A program made the position numbers and the translations under genes. The notes below the pieces were generated by a model. That model made no database searches. It was not told where the DNA came from and saw only the letters and a program-made list of their open reading frames with translations. A stretch of DNA of 64,000 bases from assembly GCA_009780275.1 (NCBI GenBank), contig WRAI01000006.1:1-64000 (forward strand). The letters run 5' to 3'. The DNA comes from Oscillospiraceae bacterium (GTDB lineage Bacteria > Bacillota > Clostridia > Oscillospirales > UBA929). This document shows positions 1-7,916 of this stretch, in pieces; within the stretch, counting starts at the first letter, position 1; every line of letters begins with the position of its first letter.

Positions 1-84
1 ACGGTTTTTTCCGTTCTTCATTTGACCGTCTTCTGCCTTGCATTTGGGGCATTGATATTCATTTCTTACGCTTTTATTTTCCAT
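1..84 (-). CDS. Partial zinc-ribbon protein, possibly transposase N terminus
   Basis: A minus-strand frame opens with ATG at 84 and runs off the left edge, giving 28 residues: a polar leader, then CPKC and an EDGQMKNGKNR stretch. A short leader, one CxxC knuckle and a KNGK segment resemble the zinc ribbon that opens IS1 and IS1595-type transposases, whose second knuckle would lie outside the window. This rests on 28 residues, so a transposase is an inference and another zinc-ribbon protein is possible. It lies beside two toxin-antitoxin pairs, which fits a mobile-element scar. Confidence 0.35.
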   Translation of the reverse strand, partial: MENKSVRNEYQCPKCKAEDGQMKNGKNR

Positions 85-125
85 GCTTTTTTATATCATA
101 TTCAACGCTTTTTGTCCACTCCCAA

Positions 126-428
126 TTATAGTCCGAGTAAATCGGCGTGGGTTCCCGTTCCCAGCAAATAAAGAATCATGCCCGTTTCTTGTTTTTCATA
201 TATTAGCAACCAATCACCGGCACCACCGATATGACATTCGCGGAAACGTTTCATGTTTCCCTTTAATTGATGATCCTTCCAATTTAAAGGTAAGGGGATA
301 TCCTTCGCTAATTGGTTAATACCCCAAGCGAGCAGGGATAGGTCCTTTCCTTGCTTTTTTGCGAGTTTATAACCTTTCTTAAACTTTGAAGTCCTAACAA
401 CGAAATATATCGTTTCAATCATCATCAT
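126..428 (-). CDS. RelE/ParE-superfamily toxin, YafQ-like
   Basis: About 100 residues with the compact fold and late conserved tract of YafQ-type mRNA interferases: a basic FKKGYKLAKKQGKD helix, LKGNMKRFRECHI, then DWLLIYE and LGTGTHADLLG. Family members cut mRNA on the ribosome and are neutralised by a RelB/DinJ antitoxin. The start is one of three consecutive ATG codons (428, 425, 422) that overlap the antitoxin stop codon, so the pair is translationally coupled. The catalytic H..D..H/F arrangement appears present in the C-terminal GTGTHADL segment. A real toxin is likely; target specificity cannot be read from the sequence. Confidence 0.85.
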   Translation of the reverse strand: MMMIETIYFVVRTSKFKKGYKLAKKQGKDLSLLAWGINQLAKDIPLPLNWKDHQLKGNMKRFRECHIGGAGDWLLIYEKQETGMILYLLGTGTHADLLGL

Positions 429-756
429 CGTCCTCTGCGTCCAAATCTGCGAAGAGGTCTGCTGCGTTTTTATATAACTTTGCCGTCCCATTTTTGACGG
501 CGGTATGATATTTCTTCGATTCCGTAAGAAGTTCCGATTCAAAATCCGGAGTATACCCGTTTTCGGTTAACCGCATAAAAGATGAATCAGGGACATTTGA
601 AACACCCAAAATAAAAGGCAGGTTGTTAGTTTTCACCGTTTGCTTTAAAAATAAGTTAACCGCTGTAGACAGATCCAAGCCGATGGATTCGAAGACTTGC
701 TGTGCTTGGGACTTTAGGGTTGCGTCGGTTCTTACGTTAATGGTTGCTGTCGCCAT
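415..756 (-). CDS. RelB/DinJ-family antitoxin
   Basis: 113 residues opening with ATATINVRTDATLKSQAQ, the ribbon-helix-helix signature of RelB/DinJ antitoxins, followed by an acidic C-terminal half ending in a run of aspartates. It would dimerise through the N terminus, bind its own operator and wrap the C terminus around the YafQ-like toxin. I chose ATG 756 because AAGGAGG lies 8 bases upstream; an upstream in-frame ATG lacks such a site. Its stop overlaps the toxin start. The promoter should lie in 757-876, shared divergently with hicAB. Confidence 0.88.
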   Translation of the reverse strand: MATATINVRTDATLKSQAQQVFESIGLDLSTAVNLFLKQTVKTNNLPFILGVSNVPDSSFMRLTENGYTPDFESELLTESKKYHTAVKNGTAKLYKNAADLFADLDAEDDDDD

Positions 757-818
757 GTTGACACCTCCTTGTTTATTATCGTAACACATATTAAGTACAT
801 TGTCATCAAAGTAATCAT

Positions 819-848
819 TTGACGCCATATATGACATTGTTATATATT
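819..848 (+). promoter_or_regulatory. Predicted sigma-A promoter of hicAB
   Basis: TTGACG (819-824), a 16-base gap, then TATATA (841-846), or TATATT at 843 with an 18-base gap, upstream of the AAAGGAGGA ribosome site of hicA. It lies in the AT-rich region between the divergent relB and hicA genes. Confidence 0.5.
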
Positions 849-876
849 TATATTATTACACAAAGGAGGATACAAT

Positions 877-1119
877 TTGAGCAAACGTGATAAACAATTG
901 CAAGCCATACGAAACAATCCGAAGGGTGTTAAATTTAAAGCCATACAAAATATATTATTAAACCTTGGTTTTAAAGAAACCGTACCCCGCGGTGGGTCGA
1001 GCCATTATACGTATCATAAAGGTATCTATAGAATTACGATCCCCAAGGACAACCCCGTTAACGGTATTTATATAAAACAAGTCATTAAAATCCTCGATGC
1101 ATTGGAGGCAACTCAATGA
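877..1119 (+). CDS. hicA: HicA mRNA interferase toxin
   Basis: 80 residues with the HicA double-stranded-RNA-binding-like fold: a leading KGVKFKAIQNILLNLGF segment, RGGSSHYTYHK carrying the catalytic histidine, and IPKDNPVNGIYIKQVIK. Members cleave mRNA without ribosomes. The start is TTG at 877, chosen because AAAGGAGGA stands 6 bases upstream. Its stop overlaps the hicB ATG by 4 bases, the usual coupled toxin-first layout. Confidence 0.92.
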   Translation: MSKRDKQLQAIRNNPKGVKFKAIQNILLNLGFKETVPRGGSSHYTYHKGIYRITIPKDNPVNGIYIKQVIKILDALEATQ

Positions 1120-1466
1120 AAAACTTACAATATTATATGGATTTGAAATACCCCTTCACATTGGAACAAGACGAAGATGGGAGCTATCTTATTATATACC
1201 CCGACTTACCCGGATGTATGACTTGCGGATCAACGATTGAAGAAGCCATCGAAATGGGTACAGATGCAAAACAATGTTGGATAGAATCCGCATTACATGA
1301 CAATGATTTTATCCCCGAGCCGCGAACAACGGAGGAATACCCTAATAATTTTAAATTACGCTTACCAAAATCCTTATACAAACAACTCGCGACCAACGCA
1401 AACGCGGAGGGAGTAAGCATGAACCAATATTGCTTGTACCTGCTAAGCGAAAGAGCGGTGAGTTGA
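1116..1466 (+). CDS. hicB: HicB antitoxin
   Basis: 116 residues in two parts: an N-terminal partial RNase H-like fold (YPFTLEQDEDGSYLIIYPDLPGC, then an IEEAIEMG helix) that blocks HicA, and a C-terminal ribbon-helix-helix or HTH part (LRLPKSLYKQLATNANAEG) for operator binding. It is translationally coupled to hicA. The helicase gene starts 4 bases after its stop, so it is probably transcribed with the pair. Confidence 0.92.
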   Translation: MKNLQYYMDLKYPFTLEQDEDGSYLIIYPDLPGCMTCGSTIEEAIEMGTDAKQCWIESALHDNDFIPEPRTTEEYPNNFKLRLPKSLYKQLATNANAEGVSMNQYCLYLLSERAVS

Positions 1467-1469
1467 TAA

Positions 1470-3659
1470 ATGGACACCTTCTCCCGCTTATCCCCCTTCA
1501 TACAGGAGTTCATCTACCGCAACGAGTGGACGGAGCTGCGCGGTATACAGATTGCCGCTTGCGGGGTTATTTTTGATACGGACGATAATTTACTCCTTTC
1601 CTCCGGCACGGCGTCGGGCAAGACCGAGGCGGCGTTTCTGCCGATCCTTACGCAAATTTATGAGGACCCGCCGAAGTCGGTGGGCGTGCTGTACATATCG
1701 CCGCTTAAAGCGTTGATTAACGACCAGTTTAAGCGGCTGGATCAATTACTGCTGGATTCAAACATTCCCGTGACGAAATGGCACGGGGACGCGAACCAGG
1801 ACAAAAAGAATTATTTGGTGAAGAACCCCGAAGGGATTTTGCAGATTACACCCGAATCGTTGGAGAGCCTGCTGACCAACAAGCGGGGGTCGTGCTTGCA
1901 ATTGTTCCGTGATTTGCGCTTCGTGATTATCGACGAGGTGCATCAATTTATGCGGGACGCGCGGGGTTTGCAACTTTTGTGTGTGCTGGAGCGGTTGCAA
2001 AATTTGACGAAGGTATACCCACGGCGGGTGGGCTTGTCGGCGACGCTGGGGGACATAAAGCTGGCGGAGAATTGGCTGAACACGGGCACGGCGCGTAAGT
2101 GTGCTTCCCCCGTGACGGACGAAGGGAAGCGGAGGATCCGCCTGCACATCGAGCGGTTCGTCAATTATGCCGACAAGAGGGACTTAAACGCGCTGACCGA
2201 TTCTTCGGGTACGCAGGACGTGGGCGACCGCGCGCATTACGATTATTTATTTAAGATGACGCTGGATAAGAAGACGATTATCTTCACCAATTCCCGCGAG
2301 GAAACGGAATACGTGATGGCGAACTTACGCGAAATCGCGTTGAAAAATAAATCCCCCGACATTTACCGGGTACACCACGGTAACGTGAGTGCGCTCCTGC
2401 GTGAAACGACCGAGGACGAAATGAAATCGGAGGACGAAAAAATCGTGACGGGCGCGACGGTTACGCTGGAATTGGGCATCGACATCGGCGCGCTGGACCA
2501 AGCCGTGCAAATCGGCGCGCCGCACAGCGTTGCCGGTTTTGCGCAACGGTTGGGGCGGTGCGGGCGGCGGGGGCAGATCGCGCAATTATTATTCACCTTC
2601 GTGGAGAGCATCGTGATTAATGCCGCTGACATTTTGGGACCGATCAATTGGGACTTTTTAAAGACGCTCGCCATCATCGAGCTGTACACCAAGGAACATT
2701 GGATCGAGCCGATTTACCCGCACCACCACCATTACGCGCTGTTGTACCACCAGACGATGAGCTTTTTAAAATCGAACGGGGAATCCTCGCCCGCGGCGCT
2801 GGCTACGGCGGTGCTGGGGCTGGGCGTGTTCAAACACATCCCGCAGGAGGATTACCGTCGGCTGCTTTCGCACATGGTTGATATGCAGCAATTGGAGCGC
2901 ACCGAGCGCGGCGGCTTGATTATCGGGCGGCAGGGGGAACGGATCGTCAATTCGCATAAATTTTTGACGGTATTTAAAGCGCCGGAATACCTGCTGGTAA
3001 AGGACGAAAACCGCACCATCGGCACGGTGGACACGGTGTACCCCGTGGGGACGCGCTTCTCGCTGGCGGGCATGACGTGGGAAGTGCTGGACGTGAACGA
3101 GAAGTCGAAGGTCATTTTCGTTAAGCGGGTACCCGGCGTTAGTATGGTCGATTGGGAAGCGGTTTTCGACGGCGAACTGCATACGGTTTTGGTCAAAAAA
3201 ATCCGCCATATACTAATGGCGGACGTGATGTTCCCGTATTTGAGCGATTCGTGCAAGGAGCGTATCACCGAACTGCGTTACATCACGCAGAACAGCGGCA
3301 TATTGGACAATTTGGTAACGCAAATATCCAATAAAAAGTTCGCCATTTTCCCGTGGATCGGTACGCGGCAATTACTCACGCTTCACTACGCGTTGATAGA
3401 TAAACAAATACCCAACAAGATACCGTGGTTTACCAGCGTATACATCGAGGCGATTTTTTCCGGCACGACGGAGGAGCTGGAGGAAATCATCCGCGGTATC
3501 GCACGGTCGGAAATCGACCTGTATAACCTACCCCTTCCCGGTAAAACGCAGATACGTGCGAAGTACAACGAGTATGTCCCCGCGGACTTGCTAAGGAAGC
3601 AATTCGTGGAGGATTACTTGGATATGGAAGGGGTACGGGAGCTGGCAACCGGGAATTAA
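1470..3659 (+). CDS. Lhr-like DEXH-box superfamily 2 helicase
   Basis: 729 residues. RecA-like lobe 1 has a Q-motif-like RGIQ, Walker A SGTASGKTEA near residue 48, DEVH near 155 and SAT in LSATLGD. Lobe 2 has TNSREETEYV, motif V GATVTLELGIDIG and motif VI QRLGRCGRRGQ. The layout is that of the Lhr/ski2-like DNA helicases; the C-terminal about 270 residues is divergent. Family members unwind DNA or DNA-RNA hybrids in repair, and some short relatives occur in defence loci. ATG 1470 lies 4 bases after hicB without a strong ribosome site of its own. Its 3' end overlaps the convergent gene by 4 bases. The specific role is unknown. Confidence 0.82.
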   Translation: MDTFSRLSPFIQEFIYRNEWTELRGIQIAACGVIFDTDDNLLLSSGTASGKTEAAFLPILTQIYEDPPKSVGVLYISPLKALINDQFKRLDQLLLDSNIPVTKWHGDANQDKKNYLVKNPEGILQITPESLESLLTNKRGSCLQLFRDLRFVIIDEVHQFMRDARGLQLLCVLERLQNLTKVYPRRVGLSATLGDIKLAENWLNTGTARKCASPVTDEGKRRIRLHIERFVNYADKRDLNALTDSSGTQDVGDRAHYDYLFKMTLDKKTIIFTNSREETEYVMANLREIALKNKSPDIYRVHHGNVSALLRETTEDEMKSEDEKIVTGATVTLELGIDIGALDQAVQIGAPHSVAGFAQRLGRCGRRGQIAQLLFTFVESIVINAADILGPINWDFLKTLAIIELYTKEHWIEPIYPHHHHYALLYHQTMSFLKSNGESSPAALATAVLGLGVFKHIPQEDYRRLLSHMVDMQQLERTERGGLIIGRQGERIVNSHKFLTVFKAPEYLLVKDENRTIGTVDTVYPVGTRFSLAGMTWEVLDVNEKSKVIFVKRVPGVSMVDWEAVFDGELHTVLVKKIRHILMADVMFPYLSDSCKERITELRYITQNSGILDNLVTQISNKKFAIFPWIGTRQLLTLHYALIDKQIPNKIPWFTSVYIEAIFSGTTEELEEIIRGIARSEIDLYNLPLPGKTQIRAKYNEYVPADLLRKQFVEDYLDMEGVRELATGN

Positions 3660-4996
3660 ACCTTCGGGGCTCGTAATAAAGGCAATTTGCTCCCCAGCAG
3701 GGTTTTTAAGTTCGGCTCGCCGATTTCAAAGAGGCTGTATTTAATCCGCGTTGCGGGTTTATTTATTTCCAGCACACGTTGCAAATCAATGGGGGTGGCG
3801 ATGATTACGGCGTCGCAGTCCACTTTGTTAATGGTCGCGGCCAGGTCTGCGATTTGCTTTTCGCCGTAGCCCATGGCGGGCAGGAGGTTTTTGATATGGG
3901 GGTATTTGGTGAATACCTCCACCAGCTCGCCGACGGCTGCCGAACGCGGGTCAACGATTTCCGCCGCGCCGAAACGCTTCGCGGCTACGATGCCCGCGCC
4001 GATTTCCATTTCCCCGTGGGTGAGGGTGGGGCCGTCCTCCACGACCAGCACCCGTTTGCCGCGGATGCAGGACAAATCATCCACCGCGATGACGGAAGCG
4101 GCTTCTATGAGGGCGGCGGCGGGGTTAACGCGCTGTATGTTAGCCCTTACGGTTTGGATATGTTCGAAATCCGCGCTGTCTATCTTGTTAATGACCACCG
4201 CGTCGGCCATGCGCAGGGTTACCTCGCCGGGGTAGTAGCTCAGCTCATGCCCCGGGCGGTGGGGGTCAACGACCGTAACCATCAAATCCGGCTGGTAGAA
4301 GGGGAAGTCGTTGTTGCCGCCGTCCCACAGGATCACGTCGCAGCCGTTGGGGTCGTTTTCCGCCGCGCGCAGAATGGCCTCGTAATCCACGCCCGCGTAA
4401 ATCACGTTGCCGCGTTCGATGTACGGCTCGAATTCCTCCATTTCCTCAATGGTGCAATCGTGCTTTTTTAAATCGCCGATTGCGGCGAAGCGTTGTACCT
4501 TTTGCGCCGCCAGGTCGCCGTAGGGCATGGGGTGGCGGACGGTTATTACCTTTAGGCCCATTTCCATCAGGATTTCCACGATGCGGCAGGAGGTTTGGCT
4601 CTTACCGCAGCCCGTGCGCACCGCGCCCACGGCGATTACGGGCTTTGTGCTTTTCAACATCGTACGCTTGTGGCCGAGCAGCGTAAAGTCCGCGCCCGCC
4701 GCGTTCACCTCCGCGCCCAAGCCCATCACGTAGGTATAGGGTACGTCGCTGTAGGAAAAGACACATTCGTCCGCGTTCAGCTCCTTAATGAGTTGGGTCA
4801 ATTGCTCCTGCGGGAAGATGGGGATGCCTTGCGGGTACAGCGAACCCGCCAGCTCGCTCGGGTACACTCGCCCGGCGATGTCGGGGATTTGCGCCGCGGT
4901 GAAGGCGACGACCTCGTATTCGGGGTTGCCGCGGTACACGGTGTTGAAGTTGTGGAAGTCGCGGCCCGCCGCGCCGATGATGATGATCTTTTTCAT
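3656..4996 (-). CDS. Cyclic 2,3-diphosphoglycerate synthetase-like GTPase
   Basis: 446 residues. An N-terminal Rossmann-like segment (IIIIGAAGRDFHNFN) is followed by a P-loop domain with GAVRTGCGKSQTS near residue 128, DGGNNDFPF and VVINKIDSAD (NKxD). This order matches the bacterial branch of the cyclic 2,3-diphosphoglycerate synthetase family. In methanogens the enzyme makes a thermoprotectant; the bacterial branch is poorly characterised, so a metabolite-ligating or other ATP/GTP-driven role is inference. It stands upstream of no obvious partner, is convergent with the helicase, and the next minus-strand gene upstream ends 3 bases before its start, suggesting cotranscription. Confidence 0.75.
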   Translation of the reverse strand: MKKIIIIGAAGRDFHNFNTVYRGNPEYEVVAFTAAQIPDIAGRVYPSELAGSLYPQGIPIFPQEQLTQLIKELNADECVFSYSDVPYTYVMGLGAEVNAAGADFTLLGHKRTMLKSTKPVIAVGAVRTGCGKSQTSCRIVEILMEMGLKVITVRHPMPYGDLAAQKVQRFAAIGDLKKHDCTIEEMEEFEPYIERGNVIYAGVDYEAILRAAENDPNGCDVILWDGGNNDFPFYQPDLMVTVVDPHRPGHELSYYPGEVTLRMADAVVINKIDSADFEHIQTVRANIQRVNPAAALIEAASVIAVDDLSCIRGKRVLVVEDGPTLTHGEMEIGAGIVAAKRFGAAEIVDPRSAAVGELVEVFTKYPHIKNLLPAMGYGEKQIADLAATINKVDCDAVIIATPIDLQRVLEINKPATRIKYSLFEIGEPNLKTLLGSKLPLLRAPKV

Positions 4997-4998
4997 AA

Positions 4999-6513
4999 TT
5001 ATCTCCCTATTCTAAAATTTCCGTCGCGTTCTTCAATAATACGAAAACCGGGGTTAAGTTCCAGCACCCAATACGGGGTGGTTGCGCCGGTTTCGGTAAT
5101 TTCCATTCCGTAGGCGGAAATTTCCCAAAATCCCGGTTCCCTGCCCAGGATCAATTGCCCGCCCGTAATCACGACCCGCCCGAACGCGCCCGTATATTCA
5201 ATATTACCGCAAAAAGCGGCGGCGTTGCCGCTTATATCAGGCAAACTCAATACGTCATACTCGTACAACCCGTCGTCGGAAGCGATAAAATCGCCGCCGT
5301 GCTGGAGGCGCAGCGCCGGATGTTCGAAAAGCGCGTAAATAGCGTCAACGCGGCGTGCGTTGTCCTCCACCCAAGCGGTTTCGGCGGCGCGGATGCTTTC
5401 GTAGCCGTAATGTGTTAAGTCCAATTCGGCGAAGGGCGTGAGGGTCTCGATTCCCGCCGTTTCCTTTAGCAACGCACCCAAGTCGGTTTCCCACCGGAAA
5501 TCTGTTGTCCAATCCGCTTCAAACGCGTCTAATAAAAGGCCGTACAACGCGCCCGTCACATAGCCAATCCCTTGCAAGGACTTCCCGATGTAGTGGGTGT
5601 CGATATGTGCTCGTATCCATGCGATTTTATCGGTCATTTCGTTCATGATTACGCGCATTTCGGTATAAAGTGCCGTACCTTCGCTTATTTCAAACCCGGT
5701 TTCCGCCGACAAAGCGTTCGGGTTGCTTTCATGCCGCGCGGCGCGGGCGGAAAGCGCGGTATGGACGGCTTGCAACCTTTCTTCGCCGGAGGTTTCCAGC
5801 GCATGTATTAGCGCTGTGGTTTCTATCCATATACTGATACGCTCATTCAATCCGTCCATGTGGTTAAGCGGTATCCAATAGGGACGGCGACCGGTGAAAA
5901 GTTTCGGCTGCCACGCATGGAACAATTCATGCGCCATAATTCCGACCACGCGTTCCGTGTCGGGTAAAATAGATTGCACATATGACCATGTCATCATGCC
6001 CCATGTTATTCCGTGCGCTATGGCGGCGGTGTTGCCGATGTGTACACTTGAAGGCAATTCACCCGCGTATACCCCCTCCGTTTGGTACACCAATTCGAAA
6101 CGGTCTTGGCCTGCGGGCCGATTGGCTACGGCTTGCCGCGTCACCGGGTCGGCGAACATAAACGGCCCGTTTAAATCGACGCCCCACATTTCACCGCCGT
6201 CCCAGCTCAAGCGGGCTTCCATCATGGCGAACAGCTCCGCCGCGCACAACAGGCAAATGACCGTCTCCCGTTCTTCGTCGCATATATGGGAAAGGGATGT
6301 TATCGGCGGCGGTGCCGGACGCGGGGGCGGAGTAGGCGCAGGCGTGGGAACGGGTGCGGGGGTAGGCATCGGCGGGGGTTGGATGGGGATGAGCGAAATC
6401 GCGGGGGGGATAGAAGGCGCGGTAATGTCCTCCCGCGTTGCGGTTTCGTTCGCGCCGCTTCCGCAGGCTATAAAAAGGAATAACAGGATGAACAAAGGTA
6501 ATAATTTTCTCAT
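4999..6513 (-). CDS. Predicted lipoprotein metallopeptidase
   Basis: 504 residues. A lipoprotein signal (KLLPLFILLFLFIACGSG, lipobox Cys near residue 17) is followed by a proline-rich linker of PTPAP repeats (about residues 40-70) and a globular domain. That domain has MAHELFHAWQ, an HExxH zinc motif near residue 190, and ISEGTALYTEM about 80 residues later, which offers the third ligand Glu seen in gluzincin peptidases. It should therefore be a membrane-anchored zinc peptidase facing outward. I chose ATG 6513, with AAGGGGG 6 bases upstream, over an in-frame GTG at 6519. The family is not recognised precisely; the catalytic reading is inference from motifs. Confidence 0.65.
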   Translation of the reverse strand: MRKLLPLFILLFLFIACGSGANETATREDITAPSIPPAISLIPIQPPPMPTPAPVPTPAPTPPPRPAPPPITSLSHICDEERETVICLLCAAELFAMMEARLSWDGGEMWGVDLNGPFMFADPVTRQAVANRPAGQDRFELVYQTEGVYAGELPSSVHIGNTAAIAHGITWGMMTWSYVQSILPDTERVVGIMAHELFHAWQPKLFTGRRPYWIPLNHMDGLNERISIWIETTALIHALETSGEERLQAVHTALSARAARHESNPNALSAETGFEISEGTALYTEMRVIMNEMTDKIAWIRAHIDTHYIGKSLQGIGYVTGALYGLLLDAFEADWTTDFRWETDLGALLKETAGIETLTPFAELDLTHYGYESIRAAETAWVEDNARRVDAIYALFEHPALRLQHGGDFIASDDGLYEYDVLSLPDISGNAAAFCGNIEYTGAFGRVVITGGQLILGREPGFWEISAYGMEITETGATTPYWVLELNPGFRIIEERDGNFRIGR

Positions 6514-6534
6514 AGCCACCCCCTTGTAATTGAT

Positions 6535-6588
6535 AAAAGCGTTACGCCTCCACTTCGGAACAATTTGTGCCGAAGTGGAGCGTAACGC
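6535..6588 (-). terminator. Strong intrinsic terminator
   Basis: A 19-20 base stem with a one-base bulge (6539-6558 with 6570-6588, 11-base loop); on the minus strand it is followed by TTTTATC. It ends transcription of the adenylate-kinase-like gene before the lipoprotein gene. Confidence 0.75.
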
Positions 6589-6606
6589 CCGTAGGTTATT
6601 TGCGTA

Positions 6607-7335
6607 CTATTCGTTTTCGATTAATTTCTTTTGGATACTGCGCAGGAAGCCGCATATCCAGCGGTTGATCGCGGGGTTGATTGAGGTTTCGTCGTCGCTG
6701 ACAGCGAAGGTCGTATCCACGTCCGTCATGTCGTAGAAGTAGAGCATATCCACCAAACGCAGTACGTCCAGGAGGAAATTTGAGAATACGACTTCCGAAT
6801 TAAGGTTGCCGTCCAGCGTAATTACGTCGAAGAGGTCGGGGCGGGTCTTGATTTCCTCCATGACGACGGGGTGCAGGTTGTTGTGGTCGGTATGGCGTTT
6901 GTATACGATGTTCAAATTGTCGTCGGAGCGTTTGCGGGCCAGCAGGCGTTCGATGATCTTTTCCATGGAGCATTTGAGGTCTACCAGCAGCACGCGCCAG
7001 TTGTTTTCCTTGATAAAGCGGATCAAGTCGATCGTTTGCTGGCGGTTGCGGGGGAAGCCGTCCACCAAGCCGGGGGTGTGCGACAGCGCGAATTCGCGGA
7101 AGATTTGGCAGGTGACGGAATCGTCCACCAAAATGCCTTGCTCGGTCAGTTCCTTGATTTTCGGGTCTTCCTTGGCTTTGGCGCGGAAGATGTCACCCAT
7201 GCTGGCCGAATACAGGTTGTCCAGCCAATAGTGTTTGATGTTTTTAACCAGCGTACCTTTTCCCCCGCCGGACTCGCCCAGCAGAATCATGAAATCCCAT
7301 TTTTCCAATATCAACGGTTTGCGGTTATGCTTCAC
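6607..7335 (-). CDS. Adenylate-kinase-like nucleoside monophosphate kinase
   Basis: About 242 residues with the adenylate kinase plan: P-loop GESGGGKGTLV near residue 20, an NMP-binding segment SASMGDIFRAKA (adk: S-x-G-D-x-x-R), GLVDGFPRNRQQ matching the DGFPR motif, and ERLLARKRSDDN matching the LID-region arginines. It has no zinc-binding LID and continues about 60 residues past the usual end with a unique tail, so it is probably not the housekeeping enzyme. I chose GTG 7335, preceded by GGGAGG at 7 bases, over the longer ATG frame. Substrate is unknown. Confidence 0.7.
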   Translation of the reverse strand: MKHNRKPLILEKWDFMILLGESGGGKGTLVKNIKHYWLDNLYSASMGDIFRAKAKEDPKIKELTEQGILVDDSVTCQIFREFALSHTPGLVDGFPRNRQQTIDLIRFIKENNWRVLLVDLKCSMEKIIERLLARKRSDDNLNIVYKRHTDHNNLHPVVMEEIKTRPDLFDVITLDGNLNSEVVFSNFLLDVLRLVDMLYFYDMTDVDTTFAVSDDETSINPAINRWICGFLRSIQKKLIENE

Positions 7336-7369
7336 GTCTTTCCCTCCCGTTTTCCATATAAGTACGCCC

Positions 7370-7900
7370 CTATTGTATGGGCAAAAGCCGTATCGCGTCA
7401 ATCACTTCCCCGCGGTTGGCGCGCGTTACGTCAAAACGCTCGCCCGTAACCGCGCCTACGTGGCTGCACCACATTTCCATTTCGGCCAGGCATGTGCCGC
7501 CGCCCGCGCCGCCGCCGCCCGCCGCCGCTATGAGGTGAATCATTTTTCCCTTCGCCGCGCTGCCGGCTTTGTTAAAACATTCCATCCGGCGGAAGCGGTC
7601 GAGGAAGTATTGCATCCGTTCGTTAGGTTGGCCGAAATACACCGGCGTAACGAGGAATATACCCTCCGCCGCGCGTATCTTCGCTTGCAACGCATCCATC
7701 ATATCGCCGATGACGCATTTCGCTTCGGGCAGGCAAGTCCCCCACCCATCGTTGCAAACCAAGCAAGGCGAAATCCTGCCCGCGCACAAATCGATTATTT
7801 CAGCCTCGCGCCCCGCGTTCGTAACGCTATCACACGCGGCCCTGCCGCAGGCGGCGGTCAGCCCGTTTTCATTGGGCGATGCCGTAATCACCAAATACAT
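7370..7900 (-). CDS. Flavodoxin-fold NAD(P)H-dependent FMN reductase
   Basis: 176 residues: an N-terminal VITASPNENGLTA phosphate-binding loop, a cysteine-rich ISPCLVCNDGWGTC segment and TPVYFGQPNERMQYFLDR, the standard marks of the flavodoxin-fold FMN reductase / iron-sulfur flavoprotein family. A glycine-rich AAAGGGGAGGG loop near residue 130 replaces the usual AGG. The Cys cluster may bind a metal or act in thiol redox. GAAGGAGGG lies 6 bases before ATG 7900. It follows addB by 16 bases and may share its transcript. Confidence 0.75.
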   Translation of the reverse strand: MYLVITASPNENGLTAACGRAACDSVTNAGREAEIIDLCAGRISPCLVCNDGWGTCLPEAKCVIGDMMDALQAKIRAAEGIFLVTPVYFGQPNERMQYFLDRFRRMECFNKAGSAAKGKMIHLIAAAGGGGAGGGTCLAEMEMWCSHVGAVTGERFDVTRANRGEVIDAIRLLPIQ

Positions 7901-7916
7901 ACATATCCCTCCTTCT

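Noticed and set aside
3779-4471. 230-residue plus-strand frame
   Set aside because: Shadow of the cyclic-diphosphoglycerate-synthetase-like gene on the other strand; GC-rich codon bias opens it.
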